64,000 nt of DNA, from the NCBI RefSeq assembly GCF_035916755.1, contig NZ_JAYWIX010000003.1, positions 62,001-126,000 of the forward strand, given 5' to 3'. The notes under the pieces were generated by a model, which did not search any database, was not told the DNA's origin, and saw only the letters and a list, made by a program, of their open reading frames with translations. The DNA comes from Rothia sp035916755 (GTDB lineage Bacteria; Actinomycetota; Actinomycetes; Actinomycetales; Micrococcaceae). Positions 42,831-50,802 of the stretch are shown piece by piece. The position numbers were made by a program, and so were the translations under genes. Each line of letters begins with the position of its first letter. Position 1 is the first letter of the stretch.

Positions 42831-42944
42831 GGCTCTCTTTCTGCTCGGTGAGGTCTGTATCTAGGGTACTCGCTTTAGCGGGGGTGCGTGCGCCGGCGGC
42901 CGCTTTGCCTTTCGGGACAGGCTGGTGGGGTGCGCGGGTTGTGT

Positions 42945-43002
42945 CCCGCATTTATTCTGTTTTACCCGCAACTAGTTGCGGCTTTTTCAGAATAAATGCG
43001 GG
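42945..43002. promoter_or_regulatory. Nested perfect inverted repeats in a divergent intergenic region
   Basis: Outer arms CCCGCATTTATTCTG (42945-42959) and its exact complement (42988-43002) enclose an inner 16-bp perfect palindrome CCGCAACTAGTTGCGG (42966-42981). The structure lies between the divergent GNAT and P-loop genes, so it may be an operator pair or a cruciform-forming element; no T-tract follows. Confidence 0.6.
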
Positions 43003-43025
43003 GTGGTGTTGTCTATGCTGGTTGT

Positions 43026-43505
43026 ATGAAGATTCTTGTTCTGGGTTTGAGCGGCGCCGGTAAGTCCACCTGGGCGCGACGGTTAGCCGCCGGGTACGGG
43101 GTGCCGCTGTTGCACCTTGATACCGTTCACTGGTTGCCGGGGTGGGTCGAGCGGAACCTAGCGGACGAACGTGCTCTGGTGGGCGAGTTTCTGGATGAGA
43201 ATGGGTCTTGGGTGATTGAGGGCGGCTATTCCGATGTGCATTTTGAACGGCGACTGGCCGAAGCTGACCGTATCTATATTCTGTTAGCGCCCCGACTGGC
43301 GCGTCTGGGGAGGGTAGGACGCCGCTGGCTCACCTACCGCGGGACCAACCGGCCGGATATGACCGAGGGCTGCTCCGAGAAGCTCGACCTTGAATTTGTG
43401 AAGTGGATTCTGTGGGACGGCCCCAGCCGCGCCCGCATAAAGGCCCTGGCGGACGTCCGCCGCACCTACCCCGAGAAAACGGTGTGGAGAAGGTGGTGGG
43501 GCTAA
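43026..43505 (+). CDS. P-loop kinase-like protein (FlaR/adenylate-kinase-like)
   Basis: A 159-residue nucleotide-binding protein starting MKILVLGLSGAGKSTWARRL with Walker A GLSGAGKS at about residues 7-14, LLHLDTVHWLPGW and VIEGGYSDVHFERRLAEADRIYIL, then basic arginine-rich R..GRRWLTYRG lid-like segment. This is the topology of proteins annotated as DNA topology modulation FlaR or adenylate kinase-like. Substrate unknown. ATG 43026 is chosen over a start ten codons upstream because the family begins MKI-hydrophobic-G. Confidence 0.8.
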   Translation: MKILVLGLSGAGKSTWARRLAAGYGVPLLHLDTVHWLPGWVERNLADERALVGEFLDENGSWVIEGGYSDVHFERRLAEADRIYILLAPRLARLGRVGRRWLTYRGTNRPDMTEGCSEKLDLEFVKWILWDGPSRARIKALADVRRTYPEKTVWRRWWG

Positions 43506-43525
43506 ACCGCTACTACTTCTTTTAT

Positions 43526-43579
43526 GAAAATGGCCCCTCGCCGTTCACCCAGAATGGGGTTCAGCAAGGGGTCATTTTC
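43526..43579. terminator. Bidirectional terminator between the kinase and nrdF genes
   Basis: GAAAATGGCCCCT (43526-43538) pairs with AGGGGTCATTTTC (43567-43579) including one G-T pair; A-rich and T-rich edges serve both converging genes. Confidence 0.75.
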
Positions 43580-43597
43580 TAGATCTGACTAGGGCAT

Positions 43598-44572
43598 TTA
43601 GAAATCCCAATCCTCATCTTCCGTGTTTACGGCCTTGCCAATCACGTAGGAGGAGCCGGAGCCGGAGAAGAAGTCGTGGTTCTCGTCGGCGTTGGGTGAG
43701 AGGGCCGAAAGAATCGCGGGCGACACGTTAGTGACCGAGGCGGGGAACATTGCCTCGTAGCCCAGGTTCATGAGCGCCTTGTTAGCGTTGTAGTGCAGGA
43801 ACTTCTTAACGTCCTCGCTCAGGCCCACGCCGTCGTAGAGGGAGTGGGTGTAAGCTACTTCGTTCTCGTACAGTTCATAGAGCAGGTCGAAGGTGTAGTC
43901 CTTGAGCTCTGCCTGGCGTTCCGCAGTCTCCTTTTCGAGACCGCGCTGGTACTTGTAGCCAATGTAGTAGCCGTGTACAGCCTCATCGCGAATGATCAGG
44001 CGGATCAGGTCTGCGGTGTTGGTGAGCTTGGCGCGCGAAGACCAGTACATGGGCAGGTAGAAACCTGAGTAGAAGAGGAAGCTCTCAAGCAGGGTTGAGG
44101 CGACCTTTTTCTTGAGGGGGTCATCGCCCTGGTAATAGTCCATGACGATTCGGGCCTTCTTCTGCAGGTGCTCGTTTTCGGTCGACCAGCGGAAGACCTC
44201 GTCAATCTCCTTGGTGGAGCAGAGGGTGGAGAAGATCGATGAGTAAGACTTAGCGTGTACCGACTCCATGAAGGCGATGTTGGTGTACACAGCCTCTTCG
44301 TGGGCGGTGACGGCGTCGGGCAGCAGGGAGACAGCGCCGACGGTACCCTGGATGGTGTCGAGCAGGGTCAGGCCGGTGAAGACGCGCATGGTCAGCTGCT
44401 TTTCTTCTTCGGTCAGGGTCTTCCAGGACTGCACATCGTTTGAGAGCGGCACCTTTTCGGGCAGCCAGAAGTTAGCGGTCAGACGGTCCCAGACCTCAAG
44501 GTCTTTTTCGTCTTCGATGCGGTTCCAGTTGATGGCTTCAACGTGGTTGACCAGTTCGACCTTCTCACTCAT
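43598..44572 (-). CDS. nrdF: Class Ib ribonucleotide reductase, beta subunit
   Basis: Radical-generating dimanganese/diiron subunit, 324 residues. INWNRIEDEKDLEVWDRLTANFWLPEKVPLSND is the NrdF N terminus; metal ligands are visible in AVTAHEEAVYTNIAFMESVHAKSYSS and LIIRDEAVHGYYIGYKYQ. Length and C terminus (NTEDEDWDF, the tail that docks on NrdE) are complete. It is separated from nrdE by a MarR gene, rather than directly following it. Confidence 0.97.
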   Translation of the reverse strand: MSEKVELVNHVEAINWNRIEDEKDLEVWDRLTANFWLPEKVPLSNDVQSWKTLTEEEKQLTMRVFTGLTLLDTIQGTVGAVSLLPDAVTAHEEAVYTNIAFMESVHAKSYSSIFSTLCSTKEIDEVFRWSTENEHLQKKARIVMDYYQGDDPLKKKVASTLLESFLFYSGFYLPMYWSSRAKLTNTADLIRLIIRDEAVHGYYIGYKYQRGLEKETAERQAELKDYTFDLLYELYENEVAYTHSLYDGVGLSEDVKKFLHYNANKALMNLGYEAMFPASVTNVSPAILSALSPNADENHDFFSGSGSSYVIGKAVNTEDEDWDF

Positions 44573-44681
44573 GGTGATGGGTTCTCCTCATGTCGGGGTG
44601 GTGGAGTGCCTGAAATAGGCTTGGTTCTATTCTTTCACCGTTGGGCGGTTTTCGCACCAGCGGCTCGGTTTGCTTAATATC

Positions 44682-45182
44682 TCAGGGGCGGACGCCGTCG
44701 CCCGCTTCTTCTTGTAGGGCGGCTAGACGTTCGGCTTTGGTTTCTCTGTCGACGAGGCGGCGCAGCAGCGGCAGGGCCGCAGCAAGCTGCGCGGCCTCGT
44801 CCTCATTCAATATTTCATCGGCGCGTTCTACGATCCAGCGGTCACGGCGGCTGATAATGGAGTCAATGGTGGTGCTCCCCTGCTCTGTCAGGTAGAGCTC
44901 CTTGCGGCGCTTATCGTGCAGGTTTTTACCCGAGGCAATGTAGCCGCGGCGCAGGAGGGAGGCCACGATCTTGTTCATGGACTGCGGGGTCATGCGCTGA
45001 AAACGGGCCAGTTCAGCGCCGGTTTGCCGCGGGGCAGCTTGGAGCTGGGCGAGCACGGTTTCTTCAGCAAACGAGAGGGGTGAGTGCGAGTCAGTCTCGT
45101 TCCTCAGCCGTCGATGCATTCTAAACACCGAGTAACGTAAGGTACCCGCCTGCTCATACGAAAAATTTTCCAAAGGCGCCAA
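44682..45182 (-). CDS. MarR-family transcriptional regulator
   Basis: A 166-residue winged-helix protein: EQAGTLRYSVFRMHRRLRNE, TGAELARFQRMTPQSMNKIVASLLRRGYIAS (recognition helix) and DKRRKELYLTEQGSTTIDSIISRRDRWI. Predicted start is TTG at 45182. The upstream region 45183-45230 is very AT-rich and contains TATATA-GAT-TATATA (45211-45225), a candidate operator. It interrupts the nrd order between nrdE and nrdF; whether it regulates nrd genes is unknown. Confidence 0.85.
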   Translation of the reverse strand: MAPLENFSYEQAGTLRYSVFRMHRRLRNETDSHSPLSFAEETVLAQLQAAPRQTGAELARFQRMTPQSMNKIVASLLRRGYIASGKNLHDKRRKELYLTEQGSTTIDSIISRRDRWIVERADEILNEDEAAQLAAALPLLRRLVDRETKAERLAALQEEAGDGVRP

Positions 45183-45210
45183 CCTAAAATAATCAGTTTA
45201 ACTTATCAGT

Positions 45211-45225
45211 TATATAGATTATATA
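45211..45225. promoter_or_regulatory. AT-rich inverted repeat upstream of marR gene
   Basis: TATATA at 45211-45216 and 45220-45225 around GAT, 28 bp above the MarR start, within a local AT-rich promoter-like stretch. Candidate autoregulatory site only. Confidence 0.35.
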
Positions 45226-45240
45226 CCGCGATAAAGAAAG

Positions 45241-45266
45241 CCCGCCACCCACACAAGATGACGGGC
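45241..45266 (-). terminator. Probable terminator of nrdE
   Basis: On the minus strand GCCCGTCATC...GGTGGCGGGC is followed by TTTCTTT. Arms are short (5-6 bp of GC). It lies about 60 nt after the nrdE stop codon. Confidence 0.5.
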
Positions 45267-45324
45267 CCCGCCCGGCCGGGGCGTCCGCGCCCTACCAGCG
45301 CAACACCCTACCCCGCCTCAGGCT

Positions 45325-47505
45325 TTAGAGCATGCAGCTGACGCAGCCCTCAACCTCGGTGCCCTCAAGAGCCATCTGACGAATACGTGAGTAGTAGATG
45401 GTCTTGATGCCCTTACGCCAGGCGTAAATCTGGGCCTTGTTGACGTCGCGGGTGGTGGCAGTGTCCTTGAAGAAGAGGGTCAGCGACAGACCCTGATCGA
45501 CGTGCTGGGTAGCAACGGCGTAGGTGTCGATGATCTTCTCGTAGCCGATCTCGTAGGAGTCCTGGTAGTAGTCCAGGTTCTCGTTGTCCATGTAGGGAGC
45601 CGGGTAGTAGACACGACCCAGCTTGCCTTCCTTACGGATCTCAATCTTCGAGGCAATGGGGTGGATCGACGAGGTGGAGCCGTTGATGTAGGAGATAGAA
45701 CCGGTGGGCGGAACAGCCTGCAGGTTCTGGTTGTACATACCGTGCTCAGCAACATCGGCAGCCAGCTGCTTCCAGTCCTCAGCGGTGGGCACGAAGTGAT
45801 CGCCGAACATCTCGCGGGCGCGCTCGGTCTCAAAGTCCCAGGTGCCGTTAATGTACTTCTCGAAGTACTCCCCCGAAGCGTACTTGGACTTCTCAAAGCC
45901 TACGAAGGTCTTTTTACGTTCGCGAGCAATCTCCATGGAGGCGCGAATCGCGTGGTAGGTGACGGTGTAGAAGTACATGTTGGTGAAGTCCAGCGCTTCT
46001 TCAGAACCGTAGTAGACGTGCTCGCGGGCCAGGTAGCCGTGCAGGTTCATCTGACCCAGGCCAACGGCGTGGCTCATGGAGTTACCGCGCTCGATGGAGG
46101 GAACAGAGGCGATATCTGACTGGTCAGACACAGCGGTCAGAGCGCGAATCGCGGTACTGACAGTCTGGCCCAGGTCGCCGCCGTCCATCGCCAGGGCGAT
46201 GTTCAGGGAGCCCAGGTTGCACGAGATGTCCTTACCGATGGTCTCGTAGCCCAGGTCAGCGTTGTAGACAGAGGGCTCAGATACCTGCAGAATCTCGGAG
46301 CAGAGGTTAGACATGATGATCTTGCCGTCAATGGGGTTGGCCTTGTTGACGGTGTCTTCGAACATGACGTAGGGGTAGCCCGACTCGAACTGAATCTCAG
46401 CCAGGGTCTGGAAGAACTCGCGGGCGTTGATCTTGGTCTTCTTGATACGGGCATCATCGACCATCTCGTAGTACTTCTCGGTGACGTTGATGTCTGAGAA
46501 GGGTACGCCGTAGATACGCTCAACATCGTAGGGCGAGAAGAGGTACATGTCCTCGTTCTTCTTGGCCAGTTCGAAGGTGATATCGGGAATCACAACGCCC
46601 AGTGAGAGGGTCTTAATGCGAATCTTCTCGTCGGCGTTTTCGCGCTTGGTGTCGAGGAAGGAGTAGATATCGGGGTGGTGAGCGTGCAGGTAAACTGCGC
46701 CTGCACCCTGGCGGGCACCGAGCTGGTTGGCGTAGGAGAAGGAGTCTTCCAGCAGCTTCATCACGGGGATGACGCCTGAGGACTGGTTTTCAATCTTCTT
46801 GATGGGGGCACCGGCTTCACGCAGGTTGGTCAGGGCGAAGGCTACGCCGCCGCCGCGCTTAGACAGCTGAAGGGCTGAGTTGATGGAGCGGCCAATGGAC
46901 TCCATGTTGTCTTCGATGCGCAGCAGGAAGCAGGAGACCAGCTCACCGCGCTGCTTCTTACCGGCGTTCAGGAAGGTGGGGGTAGCGGGCTGGAAGCGGC
47001 CGGAGATGACCTCTTCAACAATCTTGGTTGCCAGAGCCTCGTCGCCTTCTGCCAGCAGCAGGGCAACCATGACCACGCGGTCCTCAAAGCGCTCCAGGTA
47101 GCGCTGGCCGTCGAAGGTCTTCAGGGCGTAGGAGGTATAGAACTTGAAGGCGCCCAGGAAGGTGGGGAAGCGGAACTTCTTAGAGTAGGCCAGCTTGGAG
47201 AGGGACTTGACGAAGTCAAAGGAGTACTTCTCGAAAACCTCGGGCTCGTAGTACTGGTGCTTGACCAGGTAGTCAATCTTTTCTTCCAGGTCGTGGAAGA
47301 ATACGGTGTTGTTGTTAACGTGCTGCAGGAAGTACTGGCGGGCTGCCTGACGGTCTGCTTCGAACTGGATTTGGCCGTTCTCATCGTAGAGGTTCAGAAG
47401 GGCGTTCAGTTCGTGGTACCCCATGCCACGGTATTTCTCGGGGGTGCTCGGATCCTCGTGACCGGGTTCTACGCTGAGGCCGGGTACAGGGAGTTTTGAA
47501 TCCAA
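45325..47505 (-). CDS. nrdE: Class Ib ribonucleotide reductase, alpha subunit
   Basis: Catalytic subunit, 726 residues, reducing ribonucleoside diphosphates. It shows PATPTFLNAGKKQRGELVSCFLL with the active-site Cys, the LSKRGGGVAFALTNLR substrate loop, SNLCSEILQ, ISCNLGSLNIA, and the C-terminal redox pair in EGCVSCML that is reduced by NrdH. The class Ib N terminus lacks the ATP-cone. ATG 47505 lies 37 nt inside nrdI. Confidence 0.97.
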   Translation of the reverse strand: MDSKLPVPGLSVEPGHEDPSTPEKYRGMGYHELNALLNLYDENGQIQFEADRQAARQYFLQHVNNNTVFFHDLEEKIDYLVKHQYYEPEVFEKYSFDFVKSLSKLAYSKKFRFPTFLGAFKFYTSYALKTFDGQRYLERFEDRVVMVALLLAEGDEALATKIVEEVISGRFQPATPTFLNAGKKQRGELVSCFLLRIEDNMESIGRSINSALQLSKRGGGVAFALTNLREAGAPIKKIENQSSGVIPVMKLLEDSFSYANQLGARQGAGAVYLHAHHPDIYSFLDTKRENADEKIRIKTLSLGVVIPDITFELAKKNEDMYLFSPYDVERIYGVPFSDINVTEKYYEMVDDARIKKTKINAREFFQTLAEIQFESGYPYVMFEDTVNKANPIDGKIIMSNLCSEILQVSEPSVYNADLGYETIGKDISCNLGSLNIALAMDGGDLGQTVSTAIRALTAVSDQSDIASVPSIERGNSMSHAVGLGQMNLHGYLAREHVYYGSEEALDFTNMYFYTVTYHAIRASMEIARERKKTFVGFEKSKYASGEYFEKYINGTWDFETERAREMFGDHFVPTAEDWKQLAADVAEHGMYNQNLQAVPPTGSISYINGSTSSIHPIASKIEIRKEGKLGRVYYPAPYMDNENLDYYQDSYEIGYEKIIDTYAVATQHVDQGLSLTLFFKDTATTRDVNKAQIYAWRKGIKTIYYSRIRQMALEGTEVEGCVSCML

Positions 47506-47915
47506 AATTTTTCCAATCCTTCTTGAACGGTTTCTACATCTTCTTCGGTGCCCATGAGCTCAAATTTGTAGAGCACAGGCACGTGGCATTTGGCGGCGAC
47601 TTTGTCTGCTGCTACGCAGAACAGTTCACCGAAGTTGGTGTTTCCCGCGCCGATGACTCCTTGCAGGAGTTCCCGGTTGTGGGGGTTGTTGAGGAACTTC
47701 ACGGCCTGGGGCGGTATGGAGCCCGCTCCCCCGGGTCGCCCGTAGCTGGGGACACACAGCACGTAGGGCCCGGTGACCTGTGGGGGGTCTTCACTGGTCT
47801 TCAGCGGTAGCCGTATGTTTTTTATTCCGGTCTTCTGCACGAACTTGTGGGTGTTCTCTGAGACCGATGAAAAGTAGACGATGGTGGGCTGTCCGGTGGT
47901 GTCTGTGGTGTCCAT
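47469..47915 (-). CDS. nrdI: Flavodoxin-like NrdI
   Basis: FMN protein that supplies oxidant for assembly of the NrdF manganese cofactor. The 148-residue product has IVYFSSVSENTHKFVQKTG (FMN phosphate loop), PYVLCVPSYGRPGGAGSIPPQAVKFL and GVIGAGNTNFGELFCVAADKVA. Complete and overlapping nrdE. Confidence 0.96.
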   Translation of the reverse strand: MDTTDTTGQPTIVYFSSVSENTHKFVQKTGIKNIRLPLKTSEDPPQVTGPYVLCVPSYGRPGGAGSIPPQAVKFLNNPHNRELLQGVIGAGNTNFGELFCVAADKVAAKCHVPVLYKFELMGTEEDVETVQEGLEKFWIQNSLYPASA

Positions 47916-48030
47916 GGGAGCTGGTGCCTGGATCTGGTCGTGGTGGGTGTGCGCGTGTGGCGCGGGTAAGAAAAGGCCCGGGTGCGGACGCCTGTGGGCG
48001 GCGGGTGCTCCCCGGGCAGGTGGTCAGCGG

Positions 48031-48264
48031 TTAGGCTGCGGCGCTGGCCAGGGCGTTGATCTTGTCGGGCTGGAAGCCTGACCAGTGGTCTTCGCCGGCG
48101 ATGACGACGGGGGCCTGCAGGTAGCCCATGCCCTTGATGAGTTCGAGAGCTGCGGGGTCCTCGGTGATGTCAACGGTGTTGTACTGGACGCCGAGCTTGT
48201 CGAGAGCACGGTAGGTCATGTTGCACTGGACGCAGGCAGGCTTGGTGTACACCGTAACGGTCAT
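48031..48264 (-). CDS. nrdH: Glutaredoxin-like protein NrdH
   Basis: Dedicated electron donor for NrdE, 77 residues. MTVTVYTKPACVQCNMTYRAL has the redox CVQC at 11-14; the DITEDPAALELIKGMGYLQAPVVIAGEDHWSGFQPDKI region is the NrdH-type thioredoxin fold, with WSGF-P characteristic of the family. AAGGAG precedes ATG 48264. First gene of nrdHIE. Confidence 0.97.
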   Translation of the reverse strand: MTVTVYTKPACVQCNMTYRALDKLGVQYNTVDITEDPAALELIKGMGYLQAPVVIAGEDHWSGFQPDKINALASAAA

Positions 48265-48381
48265 TGGGGTATCTCCTTGGTGTCCCGCGCGAAGCGGGAG
48301 GTTTCTGGCATAGGGGGGCTCTTTTCGAGCCGGTGTGGGGTTGGGCGGCGGTTTTTCTCTTGTCGCCCGAACCGAGATTTA

Positions 48382-48429
48382 ATACTACATCTAGTGTTTG
48401 GGGAGCGCACCTAACCCTACATAGTGTGG
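48382..48429 (-). promoter_or_regulatory. nrdR box: Two NrdR-box-like sites upstream of nrdH
   Basis: ATACTACATCTAGTGT (48382-48397) and ACCCTACATAGTGTGG (48414-48429) match the NrdR consensus ACACWATATATWGTGT at roughly 13 and 12 of 16 positions. The start-to-start distance of 32 bp, about three helical turns, is typical of paired NrdR boxes. NrdR would repress this operon when dATP is high. Confidence 0.75.
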
Positions 48430-48459
48430 TCTGTTACGAAATTTTTTTAAAACCGGTAT

Positions 48460-48509
48460 CTATCCACAGTCCTTCCGCGCGTTTGCGGGCTTTAAGGGAG
48501 TTATCCACA
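48460..48509 (+). promoter_or_regulatory. DnaA-box-like sites upstream of nrdH
   Basis: CTATCCACA at 48460-48468 (one mismatch) and TTATCCACA at 48501-48509 (perfect) lie in the same orientation just beyond the NrdR boxes. DnaA control of ribonucleotide reductase is known in E. coli; here it is inference. Confidence 0.5.
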
Positions 48510-48763
48510 TTAAGGGCTTCTTGAGGCGGGGTTGGGGGTGGGGGTGTGACCTTAAGCCCGAGGGCCTGCCAGTGCCCCTGGGGCTTAAGACTGAACGTCC
48601 CGCGAGATATCAGGGCTGGGGCTTTCAACCCTAAATTGAGCCTTGAGTCTTGGGGGCCGTGTGGGGCGATTTTTTAAGGTTTTTTACCGGGGTGTGTCGC
48701 GCAAAAGGGGGCACTCTGCCAGGCTTGACAAGGGCGCCCCTTAAGGTGTTTAAGCGCGGTTGT
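48510..48763. other. Intergenic region upstream of nrdH
   Basis: No gene is supported. It contains a 9-bp inverted repeat CTTAAGCCC (48551-48559) / GGGCTTAAG (48581-48589), and the region must also contain the end of the minus-strand App1 transcript. Nothing else stands out. Confidence 0.3.
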
Positions 48764-49846
48764 TTAGACGAGCCCGCGGTCTTTGAGCTGCTCGTAGAGG
48801 GCGGTGCCGTCGTTGCCTTCAAGCCACAGGTCGCCCTTAGTGATATCGCGAGCGCGGTTGTCGCCCCAGACGCGGCCGGAAGAGAGCACGGATTCGCCGA
48901 AGGTGAGGTTGCGGATGAGGATGGCTTCGACGTTGTGGGGGTAGCGGACGGCAAATCCGTTGTAGATTTCTGGGTCGCGTTGGCCGTCGTCGCCGATGAG
49001 GATCCAGCGGATGTGGGGGAATTCGGCGGCGAGGCGTTTGAGGGTGTTGACTTTGTGTTGGGAGCCGGAGCGGAACCAGCGGTCGGGGGTGGGGCCCCAG
49101 TCTGTGAGGAGGAAGGTGCCTTTGGGGTAGCCGTTGCGGTGGAGGAAGCGGCGGAGGGTGGGGGTGACGTTCCAGGCGCCAGTGGAGAGGTACATGATGG
49201 GGGCTGTGGGGTGGGTGCGGTGGAGGCGGTCCATCATGACGGCCATGCCGGGGGTGGCGGAGCGGGCGTGTTCGTTGAGGACGAAGCTGTTCCAGGCTGC
49301 GACGAAGGGCCGGGGTAGGGCTGTGTTCATGACGGTGTCGTCGACGTCGCAGATGATTCCGATGGTTTGGTCTTCGGGGACGATGTAGACGCTGGTGATG
49401 GCGGGTTGGCTGCCGGGGGTGGTGATGGTGACTTGGTGTGTGCCCGGTTCGAGGGCGATGTTGAGTTTGACGTCTACCACTCCCCCGCGGTCGGCATGAA
49501 CGCGGTGGTGTTGGCCGTTGATGTGGATGTCGATGGGGGCGTGGGATATGGCGACGGAGGTGAAGGAGCGCCAACCGCGCACGGGTTCGATGGTGGGGTC
49601 GCCTTTTTCGACGGAGTCGAAGAATTCTTCGAAGAGGTCGGTTTTGTAGAGTGCGCGGCCGAGGATGCGTACCCATTCTTGGGTGCCGTAGCCGACGCTG
49701 GGTACGATGACGGGTTCTAGGCCGTGTTTTTGTGCTTGGCGTTCGCGGTAGGAGTGGATGCTGTCGCCGATGCGGTAGCCGATGTTGACGGCTTCGTCGG
49801 CTGCTTCTGCAACGATGGTGCGGATTTCGTGTGCCCCTGTGGTCAT
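48764..49846 (-). CDS. App1-family phosphatase-like protein (DUF2183)
   Basis: A 360-residue protein with a HAD-like catalytic motif IGIICDVDDTVMNTA (D-x-D-x-T/V), then STGAWNVTPTLRRFL and the WILIGDDGQRDPEIY HAD motif. Yeast App1 is a phosphatidate phosphatase; bacterial members are uncharacterised. The N-terminal half (about residues 1-160) carries a beta-rich domain (VRGWRSFTSVAISHAPIDIHINGQ). Complete. Runs away from the nrd promoter. Confidence 0.85.
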   Translation of the reverse strand: MTTGAHEIRTIVAEAADEAVNIGYRIGDSIHSYRERQAQKHGLEPVIVPSVGYGTQEWVRILGRALYKTDLFEEFFDSVEKGDPTIEPVRGWRSFTSVAISHAPIDIHINGQHHRVHADRGGVVDVKLNIALEPGTHQVTITTPGSQPAITSVYIVPEDQTIGIICDVDDTVMNTALPRPFVAAWNSFVLNEHARSATPGMAVMMDRLHRTHPTAPIMYLSTGAWNVTPTLRRFLHRNGYPKGTFLLTDWGPTPDRWFRSGSQHKVNTLKRLAAEFPHIRWILIGDDGQRDPEIYNGFAVRYPHNVEAILIRNLTFGESVLSSGRVWGDNRARDITKGDLWLEGNDGTALYEQLKDRGLV

Positions 49847-49932
49847 AGCCTTAGTTTTTCATATTTGCGCAGTTGGTGCATGGTGTGACACCAGTGGAGG
49901 TTTATTCGTGATTAGTGGTTCTTAAAGAAATG

Positions 49933-49960
49933 AGGTGGGCACCGCCTTTGGTGCCCACCT
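49933..49960 (-). terminator. Terminator of the lipoprotein gene
   Basis: AGGTGGGCACC (49933-49943) pairs with GGTGCCCACCT (49950-49960); the minus strand continues CATTTCTTT. 20 nt after the stop. Confidence 0.85.
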
Positions 49961-49980
49961 GTGTGTAGTGTGTGGTGGTG

Positions 49981-50421
49981 TTAGTCGACGTTGAGGACGC
50001 AGGTGGCGCTGCCGGTGCCGTCTGCTTCGTTGGCGTGGTTGACGTGGTCGCCTTCTTCGAGGGAGTAGCCAGTGCCCTTGATGGCGCAGAAGACTTCAGC
50101 TCCGGGGTCTTTGGCGGTGACGGAGACGCGGATCTGTGAGTCTGAGAGGTCTGCGAGGTTGTCGTAGGTGAGCTTATAGAAGGCTTCGCCTTCGAATTCA
50201 GCCTGGTTGCCGTCGAAGCTCATCTGGTCCTGGTAGACGGTGATGGTTGCGGGAACCTCTGCGCCGTTGTGTTCGGCAGTTACCTCGATGGTGATATCGT
50301 CGCGGCCGCCCCAGCCGTCAGTTGCTTCGATGCCCATGCCGGGTACGATGGTTTGCGCGCAGCCTGCGAGCAGGGCGGTCGCCGCAAGCGCGGATACTAC
50401 GGTAACTTTTTTCTTTGCCAT
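49981..50421 (-). CDS. Small lipoprotein of unknown function
   Basis: 146 residues with a type II signal peptide; lipobox LAGC at residues 18-21 makes Cys21 the lipidated residue. The mature part is acidic and beta-rich (DDITIEVTAEHNGAEVPATITVYQDQ), with two further cysteines (EVFCAIKG, SATCVLNVD) that could form a disulfide. No family recognised. Monocistronic with its own terminator. Confidence 0.82.
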   Translation of the reverse strand: MAKKKVTVVSALAATALLAGCAQTIVPGMGIEATDGWGGRDDITIEVTAEHNGAEVPATITVYQDQMSFDGNQAEFEGEAFYKLTYDNLADLSDSQIRVSVTAKDPGAEVFCAIKGTGYSLEEGDHVNHANEADGTGSATCVLNVD

Positions 50422-50502
50422 ACATAAAAATATAGCGTCTTCACAGACTCTTAGGGTAATGCTACGCGCCGTTAGGCGACAGTTTGTGGCTAAATGTCTA
50501 GC

Positions 50503-50658
50503 TCAGAGGTCGGGGGTGGGTGCGAAGAGGGCTTCTATAACACCGGAGAATTCATGGCCCATGGTCACGGGGGCAGTTTCACCGGAGATGGGGTGCGGGT
50601 GGCAGCGTCTGCCACCTGCCAGGTAGGCTACGAGCTTGTCGCGGGTACGTGTTTGCAT
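50503..50658 (-). pseudogene. Zinc alcohol dehydrogenase remnant
   Basis: A 51-codon frame from ATG 50658 (AAGGAGCCC upstream) reads MQTRTRDKLVAYLAGG, then HPHPISGETAPVTMGHEFSGVI, which matches the zinc-binding GHE region of medium-chain alcohol/2,3-butanediol dehydrogenases, and stops shortly after. The upstream catalytic-domain start and the entire coenzyme domain are missing. A decayed fragment with a surviving translation start. Confidence 0.7.
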
Positions 50659-50766
50659 GGAGTTGGGCTCCTTAGGTTTTTCTCTTGAGTCTTAGCCTAA
50701 GGAGCAGGTATGTGCGGGAGTTTTATCCAACCTATGAGCAACCTGTGAAAGTTTCAGAAGAAAGCT

Positions 50767-50795
50767 TTGCCTCACCTGCTGAGCAGATGAGGCAA
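50767..50795 (-). terminator. Terminator of the GH1 gene
   Basis: TTGCCTCACCTGCT (50767-50780) pairs with AGCAGATGAGGCAA (50782-50795) with one mismatch; the minus strand continues AGCTTTCTTC. Confidence 0.75.
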
Positions 50796-50802
50796 GGCTG
50801 TG

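Noticed and set aside
48551..48589. Terminator upstream of nrdH
   Set aside because: The inverted repeat has a 21-nt loop and no T-tract on either strand; function not supported.
50494..50688. Plus-strand 64-codon frame
   Set aside because: It is antisense to the alcohol dehydrogenase remnant, which has the better ribosome site and recognisable motif.
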